Shown one piece after another: positions 8,798 to 17,287 of a stretch of 64,000 nt of DNA. A model generated the notes under the pieces. It ran no database searches. It worked only from the letters and a program-made list of their open reading frames with translations, and had not been told where the DNA came from. Each line of letters opens with the position of its first letter. The stretch's first letter is position 1. The stretch lies in contig NZ_FNHG01000002.1 of NCBI RefSeq assembly GCF_900103475.1, positions 62,001 to 126,000 on the forward strand, written 5' to 3'. A program made the position numbers and the translations under genes. This stretch comes from Maricaulis salignorans (GTDB lineage Bacteria > Pseudomonadota > Alphaproteobacteria > Caulobacterales > Maricaulaceae).

Positions 8798-10117
8798 ATG
8801 AGCGCCTTCCGCCACTTCCTGCCGCGCGGCCTGTTCGCCCGCACCCTGCTGATCTTCGTTCTGCCGGTGGCGCTGATGCAGGTCGCCGTGGTGTGGTCCT
8901 TCTTCGAACAGCATTGGGAGACGGTCACGAGCCGGTTGTCGGACGGCGTCGCCGGCGATATCGCCATGATGACGACGCTGTATGAGGATGATCTCGCCGA
9001 TCCGGAGGCCTTCCGGCGCCAGGCGGATATCGCCATGACGACGATGCGGCTCTCGGTCGATTTCCGCCCCGGCGAAACCCTGCCGACCGCGCGCCGCACC
9101 TCCTTTTTCCGCACGCTTGACCGCACGCTGCAACGCGCCCTCTCCGGCCAGCTGGAGCAGAATTTCTGGTTCGATACGACGCGCTATCCCAATTATGTCG
9201 ATATCCGCGTCGAGGTGGATGGCGGTATTTTGCGCTATATCGCCCTGCGCGAACGGGTGTTTGCGACAACGGGGAATATCTTCCTCTTGTGGATCATCGG
9301 CGCGACAACCATCCTGACCGGCGTCTCGGTCATCTTTATCCGCAACCAGATCAAGCCGATCCGGCGGCTCGCCGATGCGGCGGAACAGTTCGGCCGTGGC
9401 CAGGATGTGGCGCATTTCCGCCCCGCCGGCGCCACCGAAGTGCGCCAGGCCGCCCATGCCTTCCTGAAAATGCGTGACCGCATACGGCGCCAGCTGGAAC
9501 AGCGCACCGCCCTGCTCGCCGGCGTCAGCCATGATTTGCGCACACCGCTGACCCGGCTGCGGCTGCAGCTCGCCCTGATGCCCGACACGCCCGAGCGCGA
9601 GGATGCCAAGCGCGACATCACCGAAATGCAGGAAATGCTCGACGAATATCTCGATTTCGCCCGCGGCCAGGCCAATGAGGAGACCGCGCGCACCGATCTC
9701 AATGCGCTGGTCGAGGACGTGATCGAGGATGCGCGCCGCGCCGGCAGCCATATCGATCTGGTCGCCGGCGAACCGATCGAAGCCGATATCCGCCCCGGCT
9801 CGGTCAAGCGCTCACTGTCCAATCTGGTCAATAATGCCCGCGAACACGGCGAAAATGTTGCAGTCTCGATCCGCCGCGCCGATGCCGGCCGCATCGAAAT
9901 CCTCGTCGATGATGACGGCCCCGGCATCCCGCCCGACCAATACGAAAACGCCCTCAAACCCTTCAACCGCCTGGATGAAAGCCGCAATCCCAACCGCAAG
10001 GGCGTCGGGCTCGGCCTGGCCATCGCGCGGGATGTGGCGCGGGGGCATGGCGGGGAGATCCGGCTGAGCGAAAGCCCGATGGGGGGGCTGAGGGCTTGCT
10101 TGAGCTTGCCGGGTTAG
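8798..10117 (+). CDS. Membrane sensor histidine kinase (EnvZ-like)
   Basis: The 439-residue kinase has a membrane segment near residues 15-35, a periplasmic loop of about 120 residues and a second segment near 160-180 (IFLLWIIGATTILTGVSVIF). A HAMP linker (RNQIKPIRRLADAAEQFGRG) follows. The dimerisation domain carries the phosphorylated H245 in GVSHDLRTPLTRL, and the ATPase domain has N-box SNLVNNAREHG, DDGPGIP and KGVGLGLAI. All catalytic boxes are present. ATG 8798 lies seven bases after the regulator stop; longer readings of this frame run into the regulator gene. The pair resembles EnvZ-OmpR, and the signal is unknown. Confidence 0.93.
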   Translation: MSAFRHFLPRGLFARTLLIFVLPVALMQVAVVWSFFEQHWETVTSRLSDGVAGDIAMMTTLYEDDLADPEAFRRQADIAMTTMRLSVDFRPGETLPTARRTSFFRTLDRTLQRALSGQLEQNFWFDTTRYPNYVDIRVEVDGGILRYIALRERVFATTGNIFLLWIIGATTILTGVSVIFIRNQIKPIRRLADAAEQFGRGQDVAHFRPAGATEVRQAAHAFLKMRDRIRRQLEQRTALLAGVSHDLRTPLTRLRLQLALMPDTPEREDAKRDITEMQEMLDEYLDFARGQANEETARTDLNALVEDVIEDARRAGSHIDLVAGEPIEADIRPGSVKRSLSNLVNNAREHGENVAVSIRRADAGRIEILVDDDGPGIPPDQYENALKPFNRLDESRNPNRKGVGLGLAIARDVARGHGGEIRLSESPMGGLRACLSLPG

Positions 10118-10153
10118 GGGTGGGGTAAGTGAGACGTAGCTTGTCCGCGCTTT

Positions 10154-10727
10154 CTAGAAAAATTTGGACAGTGCTGGGAGAAACGGTGCCACAATAGCGA
10201 TGTGACCGCCTACCAGGCTGATGAATTTCTGATATTCTCCAACAAATTTTTCTGTGCCTTTAGCCCTTTCCATATTTCGAACGGCATCAATAAACTCCGC
10301 CTTCTGATCTGCGTCCACTTGAGCGTCAATTGTATGCATCAGATCAGCGAAGACGTTAGAATGGCTTACGAAATTGGTGGAGCTATCATTGGAACCGATA
10401 TTCACACGTGCGTTGTCGCCCGATACTGCAATGCTCAGATGCCCTCCCTGACGATGGGGAAACGCCCCTTTGCGGCGAATATCAATTTGGAAATTTGCCG
10501 GTATCGATGACATCTCCGGGTAAAATTTTGGGTCTACGACTTCGAACACCTCATCAGAGCCGTTGGGAAGTCGGCGCCTGATTTCATCTCCCTGGAAAAC
10601 AAGCAGTTTCTCGTTAAAAACAACGACCTGATTTCCCGTAAAAAATGCCGTTACCCTTGCCGCGCACTTCACCGTCCGGCGAAACAATCTCAAAATCGCT
10701 ATGAGGCATGCCGCTAAATGGATTCAT
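10154..10727 (-). pseudogene. Hypothetical protein gene broken by a single-base frameshift in an A6/T6 run
   Basis: The long frame (179 residues from an ATG at 10690) lacks a sensible start. Upstream, ATG 10727 with a good AAGGA ribosome-binding site opens MNPFSGMPHSDFEIVSPDGE in another frame. That frame reaches ...NGIFYGKSG and stops just after the T6 run (A6 on the plus strand, 10640-10645). Dropping one T joins the two frames into about 190 residues reading NGIFTGNQVVVFNEKLLVFQ. The N-terminal reading looks like real coding sequence. The rest has GDEIRRRLPNG, EVFEVVDPKFY and NARVNIGSNDSSTNFVSH and a hydrophobic C-terminal end. I do not know its function. GC is about 42-48 %, well below the neighbours, suggesting transfer. 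It could be a sequencing error, a true mutation or slippage. Confidence 0.65.
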
Positions 10728-10907
10728 CTTCGTTTCCTTGATTTTCTCCACCAACAAGCTTCAACCTGAATCTACTGACCAAGAAATACGACCTTAAAAG
10801 GTCGACCGCGCGATTTCACTTGTTCCAAATCCTGACTCTCATTTACGGCATTTCAAGAAAAGTCTTCCCCGGGGCAGGCCCCAGAGCTCCCTGTCCCCCG
10901 CCGCGCT

Positions 10908-11061
10908 CGTCATCCTGACCAGCTCCGCCCCGGACTGCGTCCGGCGCACCTCTTCCATCAAGGAAGAGGTGGGTGTTTGATCTGACCGGCCTCGATTATC
11001 GCCCTCCTCTTCCTTGATGGAAGAGGTGGCCGCGAAGCGGTCGGAGCTGGTGAGGATGGCG
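10908..11061. repeat. Foldback repeat element: two long imperfect inverted arms, each with its own hairpin
   Basis: The left arm (10908-10971) and right arm (about 11005-11061) are imperfect reverse complements. Both hold ATCCT-ACCAGCTCCG and CCTCTTCC-ATCAA-GGAAGAGG when read the same way. The inner palindromes are perfect: 10 bases at 10947-10956 with 10962-10971, and 8 bases at 11006-11013 with 11019-11026. This is the form of a small non-coding intergenic repeat. An open frame across it on the minus strand looks like a by-product. No ribosome-binding site or protein signature was found. Confidence 0.7.
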
Positions 11062-11111
11062 GGCGGGGGGGCCAACTGGCGACTTATCCCACACGGCCCA
11101 TAATTATCCCA

Positions 11112-11194
11112 CGTCATCCTGACGCAAGTCAGGACCTAGACGTGACAAGTGCGGAGCCTGTGATATCGAGGTCCTGACTTGCCTCGGGATGACG
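11112..11194. repeat. Inverted repeat pair, 26-base arms (24 of 26 matching)
   Basis: The left arm, 11112-11137, begins CGTCATCCTGACGCAAG. The right arm, 11169-11194, is its reverse complement with two differences, leaving a 31-base spacer. The core CGTCATCC...CAAGTCAGGACCT resembles the dispersed intergenic palindromes starting CGTCATCC that are common in alphaproteobacteria. It sits directly after the larger foldback element, so this spacer collects repeats. Confidence 0.7.
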
Positions 11195-11220
11195 AATTTT
11201 GAGCTATATTGTCCTCACCC

Positions 11221-11577
11221 CCTCGAGCCTGGCGCATAATCCGGTTGTTCCGGTCGCACGGGAGGCGTGAGCTCAGTCAATCGCGGCGATTGGAAGCGTG
11301 CAGCCTGTCCGGGTAGAGGGGTGACGGCCCGAACTCCGGCAGGGCGTCCAGAAGGTCTGACGGCACTAAACGACCGACCTGAGTACCTTATTGGATTGGA
11401 AACGGAGAGCCGAGAGGCCACGGGAAAACTGCACGTGTGGGACGGCTTCGACGGCCACACCAAACAAAACAATACTGGCGCCAGTTCGGCACTCGAAGGC
11501 GTCCCACACCCTCCCACCCTGGTGGGAAACACCCAAACCTCCAGCGGCAAGCCGCGTGGAGATTTTGGTGCGTGCCG
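11221..11577. other. Densely structured intergenic region, no gene recognised (possible structured RNA)
   Basis: This stretch after proC has no convincing coding signature but many stems. CAATCGC-G-GCGATTG lies at 11278-11292. A 17-base stem with one mismatch pairs 11435-11451 with 11493-11509 and encloses the perfect palindrome CTGGCGCCAG (11475-11484). CCCACC-CT-GGTGGG lies at 11513-11526. A compound hairpin at 11533-11568 pairs CCAAA/TTTGG around CTCCA/TGGAG and GCGGC-AA-GCCGC. Stem density favours a structured RNA or a mobile repeat. I could not match it to tmRNA, RNase P, SRP or 6S RNA by eye. The last hairpin lies nine bases past the proC stop and could help end that transcript, though no T-run follows. 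Confidence 0.45.
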
Positions 11578-12420
11578 CTACCGTCCCGGAGGTTCCGCGC
11601 CCATTTGCCGCGAACGGCGTTCGGCGGCCGAGACGGCCTGGCGGACGAGTTCGGGCAAGCCGCCGCCTCCGCCCATCAACACGTCGATTGCGGCCTGGGT
11701 GGTGCCGCCCGGTGAGGTGACGGAGCGGCGCAATTCCTGGGGTGTCTTGTCGGATCCGGCCAGCAGGGCGCCGGCGCCGATAATCGTCTGGCGCGCCAGC
11801 TTGTCGGCAAGTTCGCGCGGCAGGCCTTCAGCAAAGCCGGCCCCGGCGAGCGCTTCAGCCAGCAGGAAGACATAGGCCGGTCCGGAACCGGAAACGGCCG
11901 TAGCCGCACCGATCAGGCGTTCATCATTGACCCATTCCACCGGTCCGGCGACCTTGAGCAGGCGTGTCGCCAGCGTCTCGATCGCAGAGCCGGCATCATT
12001 GGCGACGCAGACACTGATCCCGGCGCCGAGGGCGGCCGCCGTATTCGACATGGCGCGCACAACCGGGCGATCCCCGAACAGGGTCGTCAGACGGGTCATG
12101 GTGATGCCGGCCATAAGGGACAGGATGGCGCACTGGGCGGGCAATTGCGGCGCCAGCTCAGCGGCCGTCTTCTCCAGCGCCTGCGGCTTGACCGCGAGCA
12201 CGGCGAGATCGATCTCGGCCAGAAGTTTCGCCGTCGCGGTGGCGACATGGCGCAGCTGATACTGCTCGATCAGGGCCTGCACGACGTCAGACGGTGCCGG
12301 GTCGATAATGATCAAGTCCTGTGGCGTCACGCCACTACGTTTGGTGCGAAGCCAGCCCGCCACCAGCGCGCCGCCCATATTACCGGCGCCGATCAGTGCA
12401 ATCTTGGTCGATTTGCTCAT
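11578..12420 (-). CDS. proC: Pyrroline-5-carboxylate reductase
   Basis: ProC makes the last step of proline synthesis, reducing pyrroline-5-carboxylate with NAD(P)H in the cytoplasm. The 280-residue protein, normal for the family, starts with the Rossmann loop IALIGAGNMGGALVAGW. It carries AVKPQ at about residues 76-80 and VRAMSNTAAALGAG in the middle. The C-terminal dimer and substrate domain includes the family signature region AATAVSGSGPAYVFLLAEAL and TSPGGTTQAAIDVL. The YbjN-like gene lies nine bases upstream on the same strand, so the two may share a transcript. Confidence 0.96.
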   Translation of the reverse strand: MSKSTKIALIGAGNMGGALVAGWLRTKRSGVTPQDLIIIDPAPSDVVQALIEQYQLRHVATATAKLLAEIDLAVLAVKPQALEKTAAELAPQLPAQCAILSLMAGITMTRLTTLFGDRPVVRAMSNTAAALGAGISVCVANDAGSAIETLATRLLKVAGPVEWVNDERLIGAATAVSGSGPAYVFLLAEALAGAGFAEGLPRELADKLARQTIIGAGALLAGSDKTPQELRRSVTSPGGTTQAAIDVLMGGGGGLPELVRQAVSAAERRSRQMGAEPPGR

Positions 12421-12428
12421 GGTTTGTG

Positions 12429-12932
12429 TCAGGCCTCACCGGCAGTTTCGAACATCGCTGCCGCGGTTGCTTCCTCGACATTCTTGCCGCCCCAGATGAG
12501 GAAGTGGAACGCCGGGTAAAAACGCTCGCCAGCTTCCTGGGCTGCGGAAATCATCGTCGCCGCCTGGGCCGGAGAGACATTTTCGCCAGCCGGCAGGGAA
12601 ATCGCGTGACGATAGACCACGCTGCCATCCTCGACCCAGACATCAAAATGACCGAGCCAGAGTTTTTCGTTCAATCGCGCGACGAGTTCGCAGACATCGC
12701 GGAAACGATTACTGGTCACTTTCAGATCGAGGCTGGAGCAGATATGCAGCGCGTCCAGTTCCGGCCGCCAGGCAAACCACATCTGATGATCGCGCCAGGC
12801 GCCCGGCACGCTGAGGTGCAGTTCGCCATTCTCTTCGCGGTCATAGGGATATTGCTCGGCGATCACGGCCTGCTCGACGGCATCGAGCGGATCGGATGTC
12901 GCCGGGGCGTATTCGTCTGACAGCAGGTCCAT
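12429..12932 (-). CDS. YbjN domain-containing protein
   Basis: The 167-residue protein matches the YbjN (type III secretion chaperone-like) fold seen across alphaproteobacteria, with PLDAVEQAVIAEQYPYDREE at the start, a WFAWRPELDALHICSSLDLKV strand pair and VARLNEKLWLGHFDVW further on. YbjN proteins are small soluble proteins whose biochemical role is not settled. Start 12932 is fixed by a strong AAGGAG ribosome-binding site eight bases upstream; the frame stays open to 13127, but that extension overlaps ubiK and has no such site. proC follows directly. Confidence 0.88.
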   Translation of the reverse strand: MDLLSDEYAPATSDPLDAVEQAVIAEQYPYDREENGELHLSVPGAWRDHQMWFAWRPELDALHICSSLDLKVTSNRFRDVCELVARLNEKLWLGHFDVWVEDGSVVYRHAISLPAGENVSPAQAATMISAAQEAGERFYPAFHFLIWGGKNVEEATAAAMFETAGEA

Positions 12933-13026
12933 GGCGTAGTCTCCTTCGTCTGCGCGGCGACTCACACCGTCAGGACGGTATGACCGCGCCGCTGCAGGCG
13001 CAATAAAAAGCGCTGATCGCGCGGTA

Positions 13027-13335
13027 TCAGTCTGTGGATTTAGGCGTCGCGCTCTTTGCGGCGGGCTTGCGTTTGCGGGCTGCGGGCTTGGCAGCTCCGG
13101 CCGTTTCAAGCGCGGCCAGCCGGGCATTGAGCGTTTCGATCTCTTCGCGCGCGGTCGCCAGCGCAGCCTTCACCACATCGAATTCCTCGCGACTGACCAG
13201 ATCCATATCCGCGATGAAGCGGTCCGCCTGGGCCCGCATGGCGGTGCGCGCTTCGTCTCCGACCGCTTGGGCGGCGCCGAAGGCATCCGTCATCAGTTCA
13301 GCGAAATCATTCAGAAGCGGGTTGCGCGTTTGCAT
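13027..13335 (-). CDS. ubiK: Ubiquinone biosynthesis accessory factor UbiK-like (BMFP family)
   Basis: The 102-residue protein shows the UbiK/YqiC pattern: an N-terminal amphipathic helix (NDFAELMTDAFGAAQAVGDE), the core LVSREEFDVVKAALA, a heptad-like coiled coil (AREEIETLNARLAALE) and a lysine/alanine-rich tail. In E. coli UbiK binds UbiJ and membrane lipid and helps the aerobic ubiquinone complex; that role is inferred here. ATG 13335 is preferred over the TTG one codon earlier. The gene is divergent from lgt, about 105 bases away. Confidence 0.82.
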   Translation of the reverse strand: MQTRNPLLNDFAELMTDAFGAAQAVGDEARTAMRAQADRFIADMDLVSREEFDVVKAALATAREEIETLNARLAALETAGAAKPAARKRKPAAKSATPKSTD

Positions 13336-13440
13336 CAAAGAAAGCCATTAGTGTGTCTGACATTCGCCTATATGCGGTGTGATGCGCAAAAGCGCAACGC
13401 GTGCCTGCCTCCTGTCTGCATCTATTTTCCGGATCCGCCC

Positions 13441-14370
13441 ATGCAATATTGTCCCGCCAGCTTCGACCTCATCGACCCGATCCTGTTCACGATCGGCCCG
13501 TTCGACCTGTTCGGCCTCGACCTGCGGTTCGACCTGCGCTGGTACGCGCTGGCCTATATCGCCGGGCTTTTGCTGGGCTGGCGCTATATGACACTGCTCT
13601 CGCGGCGTCCGGCGATCTGGCATGCGCCGGGCACCAAAAAGCCCAAAGCGCCCTTCACCGAACTCCAGGTCGACGACCTTCTGGTGTGGGCGACCCTGGG
13701 TGTCATCGCCGGCGGCCGGCTGGGCTATGTCGTATTTTATGCGTGGGATTATATGGCGACCGGCCTGCGCGGCGGCATGATCACGCCGGACAGCGTGGTC
13801 GAACGCCTGTTATGGACCGTAACCGGTATTACCGAGGGCGGCATGGCCTTCCATGGCGGACTGATGGGTGTGGCGCTGGCGCTGTTCTTCTATGCCCGCC
13901 GGAACCAGCTCGACCTGCTGCGCATCGGTGATGCAGCCGCCGTGGTGACCCCGATCGGCCTGTTCTTCGGACGCGTCGCCAATTTCATCAATGGCGAGCT
14001 GTGGGGCCGCCCGACCGATCTGCCCTGGGCGATGACCTTCGCCAGCGACCGGCTGTGCCTGCCGCGCCATCCCAGCCAGCTCTATGAAGCGGCGCTGGAG
14101 GGCCTGGCCCTGTTTGCGATCATCAATCTGGCGACCTGGAAATTCCGCGCCCTCGAAAAGCCCGGCCTCAATTCCGGTCTCTTCCTGATGTGTTACGGCC
14201 TGTTCCGGGCCGTGCTCGAAACCGTGCGCGAACCGGATCTGCACATGCCCGAAGCCCTGCGCGGCTATGTCACGATGGGCATGCTGCTCTCCATCCCGAT
14301 GATCATTGCCGGCGCCTGGCTGGTCCACAAGGCGTTGAGCCGGACCGCAATGCCCGCCAGCAAGGCCTGA
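13441..14370 (+). CDS. lgt: Prolipoprotein diacylglyceryl transferase
   Basis: Lgt moves a diacylglyceryl group from phosphatidylglycerol to the lipobox cysteine of prolipoproteins, in the inner membrane. The 309-residue protein has about seven membrane helices, RWYALAYIAGLLLGWRY near the start, GGRLGYVVFY, EGGMAFHGGLMGV and the Lgt signature GRVANFINGELWGRPT near residue 176. The ATG at 13441 (MQYCPASFDLIDP) fits the family's N-terminus; in-frame codons further upstream would add an unlikely cysteine-rich head. The methyltransferase gene starts two bases after its stop. A small lipoprotein gene at 56601 is one likely client. Confidence 0.95.
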   Translation: MQYCPASFDLIDPILFTIGPFDLFGLDLRFDLRWYALAYIAGLLLGWRYMTLLSRRPAIWHAPGTKKPKAPFTELQVDDLLVWATLGVIAGGRLGYVVFYAWDYMATGLRGGMITPDSVVERLLWTVTGITEGGMAFHGGLMGVALALFFYARRNQLDLLRIGDAAAVVTPIGLFFGRVANFINGELWGRPTDLPWAMTFASDRLCLPRHPSQLYEAALEGLALFAIINLATWKFRALEKPGLNSGLFLMCYGLFRAVLETVREPDLHMPEALRGYVTMGMLLSIPMIIAGAWLVHKALSRTAMPASKA

Positions 14371-14372
14371 TC

Positions 14373-15461
14373 ATGATTGCAGACCGGCTGCGCGAGCGTA
14401 TCGCGGAGGGGGGACCGATTTCGATCGCCGCCTTCATGACCCAGGCCCTGTTCGACCCGGTCGAGGGGTTTTACGCCACCAAGGACCCGATCGGCGCCGG
14501 TGCCGATTTCATCACCGCGCCGGAGATCAGCCAGATGTTCGGCGAACTGGTCGGCCTGTGGGTCGCCCAGTCCTGGCTCGATATGGGCAAGCCCGATCCG
14601 GTACAGCTGGTCGAGCTCGGCCCGGGCCGCGGCACGATGATGGCCGATGCGCTGCGCGCCTGCCGTGCCGTGCCCGGCCTGCTCCCGGCGCTGCAGGTAA
14701 CTCTGATCGAAGCCAGCGCCGCGCTCAAGGCCGTCCAGGCCGAGACCCTGGGGCCCAGCGGCGCCCAGATCCGCTGGATCGACCGGCTCGAAAATGTGCC
14801 GCCCGGCCCGGCGATCATCGTCGGCAATGAATTTCTCGACTGCCTGCCGCTGCGCCAGGCCGTACGCCGCGACGGGCGCTGGCATGAACGCATGGTCGGG
14901 CTGGGCAGCCCGGATTCGGACGAGTTCGTCTTCGTGCTGGGCCCACCGCTGGGCATAGATGAAGCCCTGATTCCCGAACGGCTGCGTGATGCGCCGGACA
15001 ACAGCCTGGTCGAACTGCGGCCGGGCGACCGCCAGGTGGTCGAAAGCCTCGCCAGCCGGTTCGCGGATCATCCCGGACGCGCCCTGCTGATCGATTACGG
15101 CCCCGCACAGAGCGAGCCGGGCGACACACTGCAGGCCATTCGCGCCCACACGAAGGTCGCGGCGCTGGAACAGCCCGGCACGGCCGACCTGACAGCGCGG
15201 GTCGATTTCGAATCATTGACCCTCTGCGCCCGCGACGCCGGCCTCACAGCCTATGGCCCGGTGGAACAGGGTCCGTTTCTGCTCAATCTCGGCATTGAGG
15301 CGCGCGCCGCCGTCCTGTCCCAGGCGACGCCCGGTCAACGCAGCGTCATCGCCCGCCAGGTCTGGCGTCTCACCGACGACGACCAGATGGGGCAATTGTT
15401 CAAACTGGTCTGTTTCGACAGTGCCGGCCTCGCCACACCGCCCGGATTCTCCGCACACTGA
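14373..15461 (+). CDS. SAM-dependent methyltransferase, NDUFAF7/MidA family
   Basis: The 362-residue protein belongs to the COG1565 (DUF185) family. It has [15 protein letters not shown] at the start, [13 protein letters not shown], the SAM-binding loop [18 protein letters not shown] and the conserved [12 protein letters not shown] segment. The eukaryotic member NDUFAF7 methylates an arginine of a complex I subunit; the bacterial target is not established. The ATG at 14373 follows the lgt stop by two bases, and lgt next to this gene is a recurrent alphaproteobacterial order, so the two are likely co-transcribed. Confidence 0.9.
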   Translation: MIADRLRERIAEGGPISIAAFMTQALFDPVEGFYATKDPIGAGADFITAPEISQMFGELVGLWVAQSWLDMGKPDPVQLVELGPGRGTMMADALRACRAVPGLLPALQVTLIEASAALKAVQAETLGPSGAQIRWIDRLENVPPGPAIIVGNEFLDCLPLRQAVRRDGRWHERMVGLGSPDSDEFVFVLGPPLGIDEALIPERLRDAPDNSLVELRPGDRQVVESLASRFADHPGRALLIDYGPAQSEPGDTLQAIRAHTKVAALEQPGTADLTARVDFESLTLCARDAGLTAYGPVEQGPFLLNLGIEARAAVLSQATPGQRSVIARQVWRLTDDDQMGQLFKLVCFDSAGLATPPGFSAH

Positions 15462-15529
15462 GTCTTTCGGCTTCAATCCCGGCGCAGCCTCTGTTACTCA
15501 GCCTCACAATTCACAAGGGGCCATTCGCC

Positions 15530-16462
15530 ATGAAGTTGCTGTCCGGCACATCCAACCGGCCACTCGCCCGCGCGATCGCCGATTATCTCGACGCGCCGCT
15601 GACGGCCAGCGAGATCGAGCGATTCGCAGATGGTGAGATTTTCGTCCGCATTGACGAGAATGTTCGCGGAGAAGATGTCTTCATCATCCAGTCGACCTCC
15701 TGCCCCGCCAATGACCATTTGATGGAATTGCTGATCTGCACCGACGCACTGGTCCGGGCCAGCGCGCGCCGGATCACCGCCGTCATCCCCTATTTCGGCT
15801 ATGCCCGCCAGGACCGCAAAACCGGCGGCCGCACACCGATTTCCGCCAAGCTGGTGGCCAATCTGATCGCCAAGTCCGGTGCCGACCGGGTTTTGACGAT
15901 TGATCTGCATGCCGGCCAGATCCAGGGCTTCTTCGATATCCCGACCGATAATCTCTTCGCGACCAAGGTCATCGAGGAGGATATCCGCCGTCGCTACAAG
16001 GTGGAGGATCTGATGATCGTCTCACCCGATGTCGGCGGCGTGGTCCGCGCCCGGGCACTGGCCAAACTCCTCGACGCCGAGATTGCCATTGTCGACAAGC
16101 GCCGCCCCAAGGCCGGCGTGTCGGAAGTGATGAATATCATCGGTGAGGTCGAAGGCCGCCGCTGCATTCTGTTCGACGATATCTGCGATTCGGGCGGAAC
16201 GCTGTGCAATGCCGCCGATGCCCTCTTGAAATGCGGCGCTATCGAAGTCTCCGCCTATGTCACCCATGGCGTCATGTCGAATGACGCACAGGGCCGGATT
16301 GCCAAGTCCGCCCTGAAGGAAGTGGTGATCACCGACTCCATCACCGAACTGCCCGGCTCGACCCAGACGGGCAAGGTGCGGCGGCTTTCCATCGCGCCAT
16401 TGCTCGGCGAAGCCATCCGCCGGATCGCCAATGACGAATCCGTATCGAAACTGTTCGACTGA
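15530..16462 (+). CDS. prs: Ribose-phosphate pyrophosphokinase
   Basis: Prs makes PRPP from ribose 5-phosphate and ATP, feeding purine, pyrimidine, histidine and NAD synthesis. The 310-residue protein has the family's landmarks: [18 protein letters not shown], the flexible loop [29 protein letters not shown], the [11 protein letters not shown] segment, KRRP and the PRPP-binding loop [16 protein letters not shown] near residue 216. An AAGGGG ribosome-binding site precedes ATG 15530. The 16 bases CACAATTCACAAGGGG just upstream recur before the S10 peptidase gene at 31406. apt in this window uses the PRPP product. Confidence 0.97.
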   Translation: MKLLSGTSNRPLARAIADYLDAPLTASEIERFADGEIFVRIDENVRGEDVFIIQSTSCPANDHLMELLICTDALVRASARRITAVIPYFGYARQDRKTGGRTPISAKLVANLIAKSGADRVLTIDLHAGQIQGFFDIPTDNLFATKVIEEDIRRRYKVEDLMIVSPDVGGVVRARALAKLLDAEIAIVDKRRPKAGVSEVMNIIGEVEGRRCILFDDICDSGGTLCNAADALLKCGAIEVSAYVTHGVMSNDAQGRIAKSALKEVVITDSITELPGSTQTGKVRRLSIAPLLGEAIRRIANDESVSKLFD

Positions 16463-16501
16463 AGAATTTGCCCGATTGCTGACTCTTCCCGTCCCGCACT
16501 G

Positions 16502-16530
16502 TTGCGCGGCGCGCGGGTATCCGCTATAGC
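16502..16530 (+). promoter_or_regulatory. Candidate promoter for rplY
   Basis: TTGCGC (16502-16507) and TATAGC (16525-16530) lie 17 bases apart, about 90 bases before the L25 start. The GCTATAGC context is close to the alphaproteobacterial housekeeping -10 form. A promoter here would leave a leader of about 80 bases containing the hairpin at 16573-16596. Confidence 0.4.
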
Positions 16531-16572
16531 CCGCCGCTCGAAATAACACCGTGGCGCGATGCCAAGAAAAAT

Positions 16573-16605
16573 CGCCGCCCGCCTGGTCTGGCGGCGTTTG
16601 TATTT
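16573..16605 (+). terminator. Hairpin with T-rich tail in the rplY leader (terminator or leader structure)
   Basis: CGCCGCC (16573-16579) pairs with GGCGGCG (16590-16596), and the next bases are TTTGTATTT. The form is that of an intrinsic terminator, but it lies between the likely promoter and the ribosome-binding site of rplY. It may end the prs transcript, or attenuate L25 expression. Confidence 0.45.
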
Positions 16606-16619
16606 AAGGAAACAGGTCG

Positions 16620-17255
16620 ATGAGCTCCAACATCGTTCTCACCGTTGACGTTCGTGAAGGCACTGGCAAGGGCGCGGCTCGCGCTGCCCGCCGTGAAGAC
16701 CTGGTTCCAGGCGTCATTTATGGCGGCGAACTTGGCCCCGTCTCGATCAATCTGCGTGGCAATGAAATCCGCAAGGCTCTGCTGAGCGGCAATTTTCTCT
16801 CGCACATCCTCGAGCTGAACCATGACGGCAAGAACCAGAAAGTGATTGCCCGTGACATCCAGTTCCATCCGGTCTCTGACATGGCGATGCATGTCGACAT
16901 GTACCGTGTTGAAGCCAACACCAAGATCCGGGTGAATGTCGCCGTTCGCTTCGAGAATGAAGAAACCTGCCCGGCGCTGAAGCGCGGCGGCGTCCTCAAT
17001 ATCGTCCGTCACGATCTTGAGCTGCTTTGCCCGGCCTCGGCCATTCCGGAATATATCGCGGTCGACCTGACCGGTCTGGAAATCGGCGATTCGATCCACA
17101 TGTCGGCAGTGACCCTGCCAGCCGGTGTGAAGCCAACCATCACCCGTGACTTCACCATCGCGACCCTCCAGGGCTCGCGCGCCGTTCTCACCGAGCTCGA
17201 TGAGACCGAAGGCGAAGACGCAGCTGAAGTCGAAGAAGAAGGCGGCGAGGAGTAA
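16620..17255 (+). CDS. rplY: 50S ribosomal protein L25/Ctc, long form
   Basis: L25 binds 5S rRNA in the large subunit. The 211-residue protein is the longer two-domain (Ctc/TL5) type. Its RNA-binding barrel starts VLTVDVREGTGKGAARAARR and VPGVIYGG, and a C-terminal beta domain has FHPVSDMAMHVDMYRV and DLTGLEIGDSIHMSAVTLP. The end is a strongly acidic tail (EGEDAAEVEEEGGEE), common in this family. An AAGGA ribosome-binding site precedes the ATG. pth follows 32 bases downstream, as in many bacteria. Confidence 0.96.
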   Translation: MSSNIVLTVDVREGTGKGAARAARREDLVPGVIYGGELGPVSINLRGNEIRKALLSGNFLSHILELNHDGKNQKVIARDIQFHPVSDMAMHVDMYRVEANTKIRVNVAVRFENEETCPALKRGGVLNIVRHDLELLCPASAIPEYIAVDLTGLEIGDSIHMSAVTLPAGVKPTITRDFTIATLQGSRAVLTELDETEGEDAAEVEEEGGEE

Positions 17256-17287
17256 TCCTCGCCGGCCGATCCTGAGGGCGGCCGACG

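Noticed and set aside
10839-11117. A 92-residue minus-strand frame across the foldback repeats
   Set aside because: It follows the inverted arms, has no ribosome-binding site and no family likeness; a by-product of the repeats.
11215-11550. A 111-residue minus-strand frame over the structured spacer
   Set aside because: Proline/arginine/serine-rich reading without a ribosome-binding site; stem-loops explain the region better.
11267-11875. A 202-residue plus-strand frame starting in the structured spacer
   Set aside because: Its second half is antisense to proC and its first half has no protein signature.
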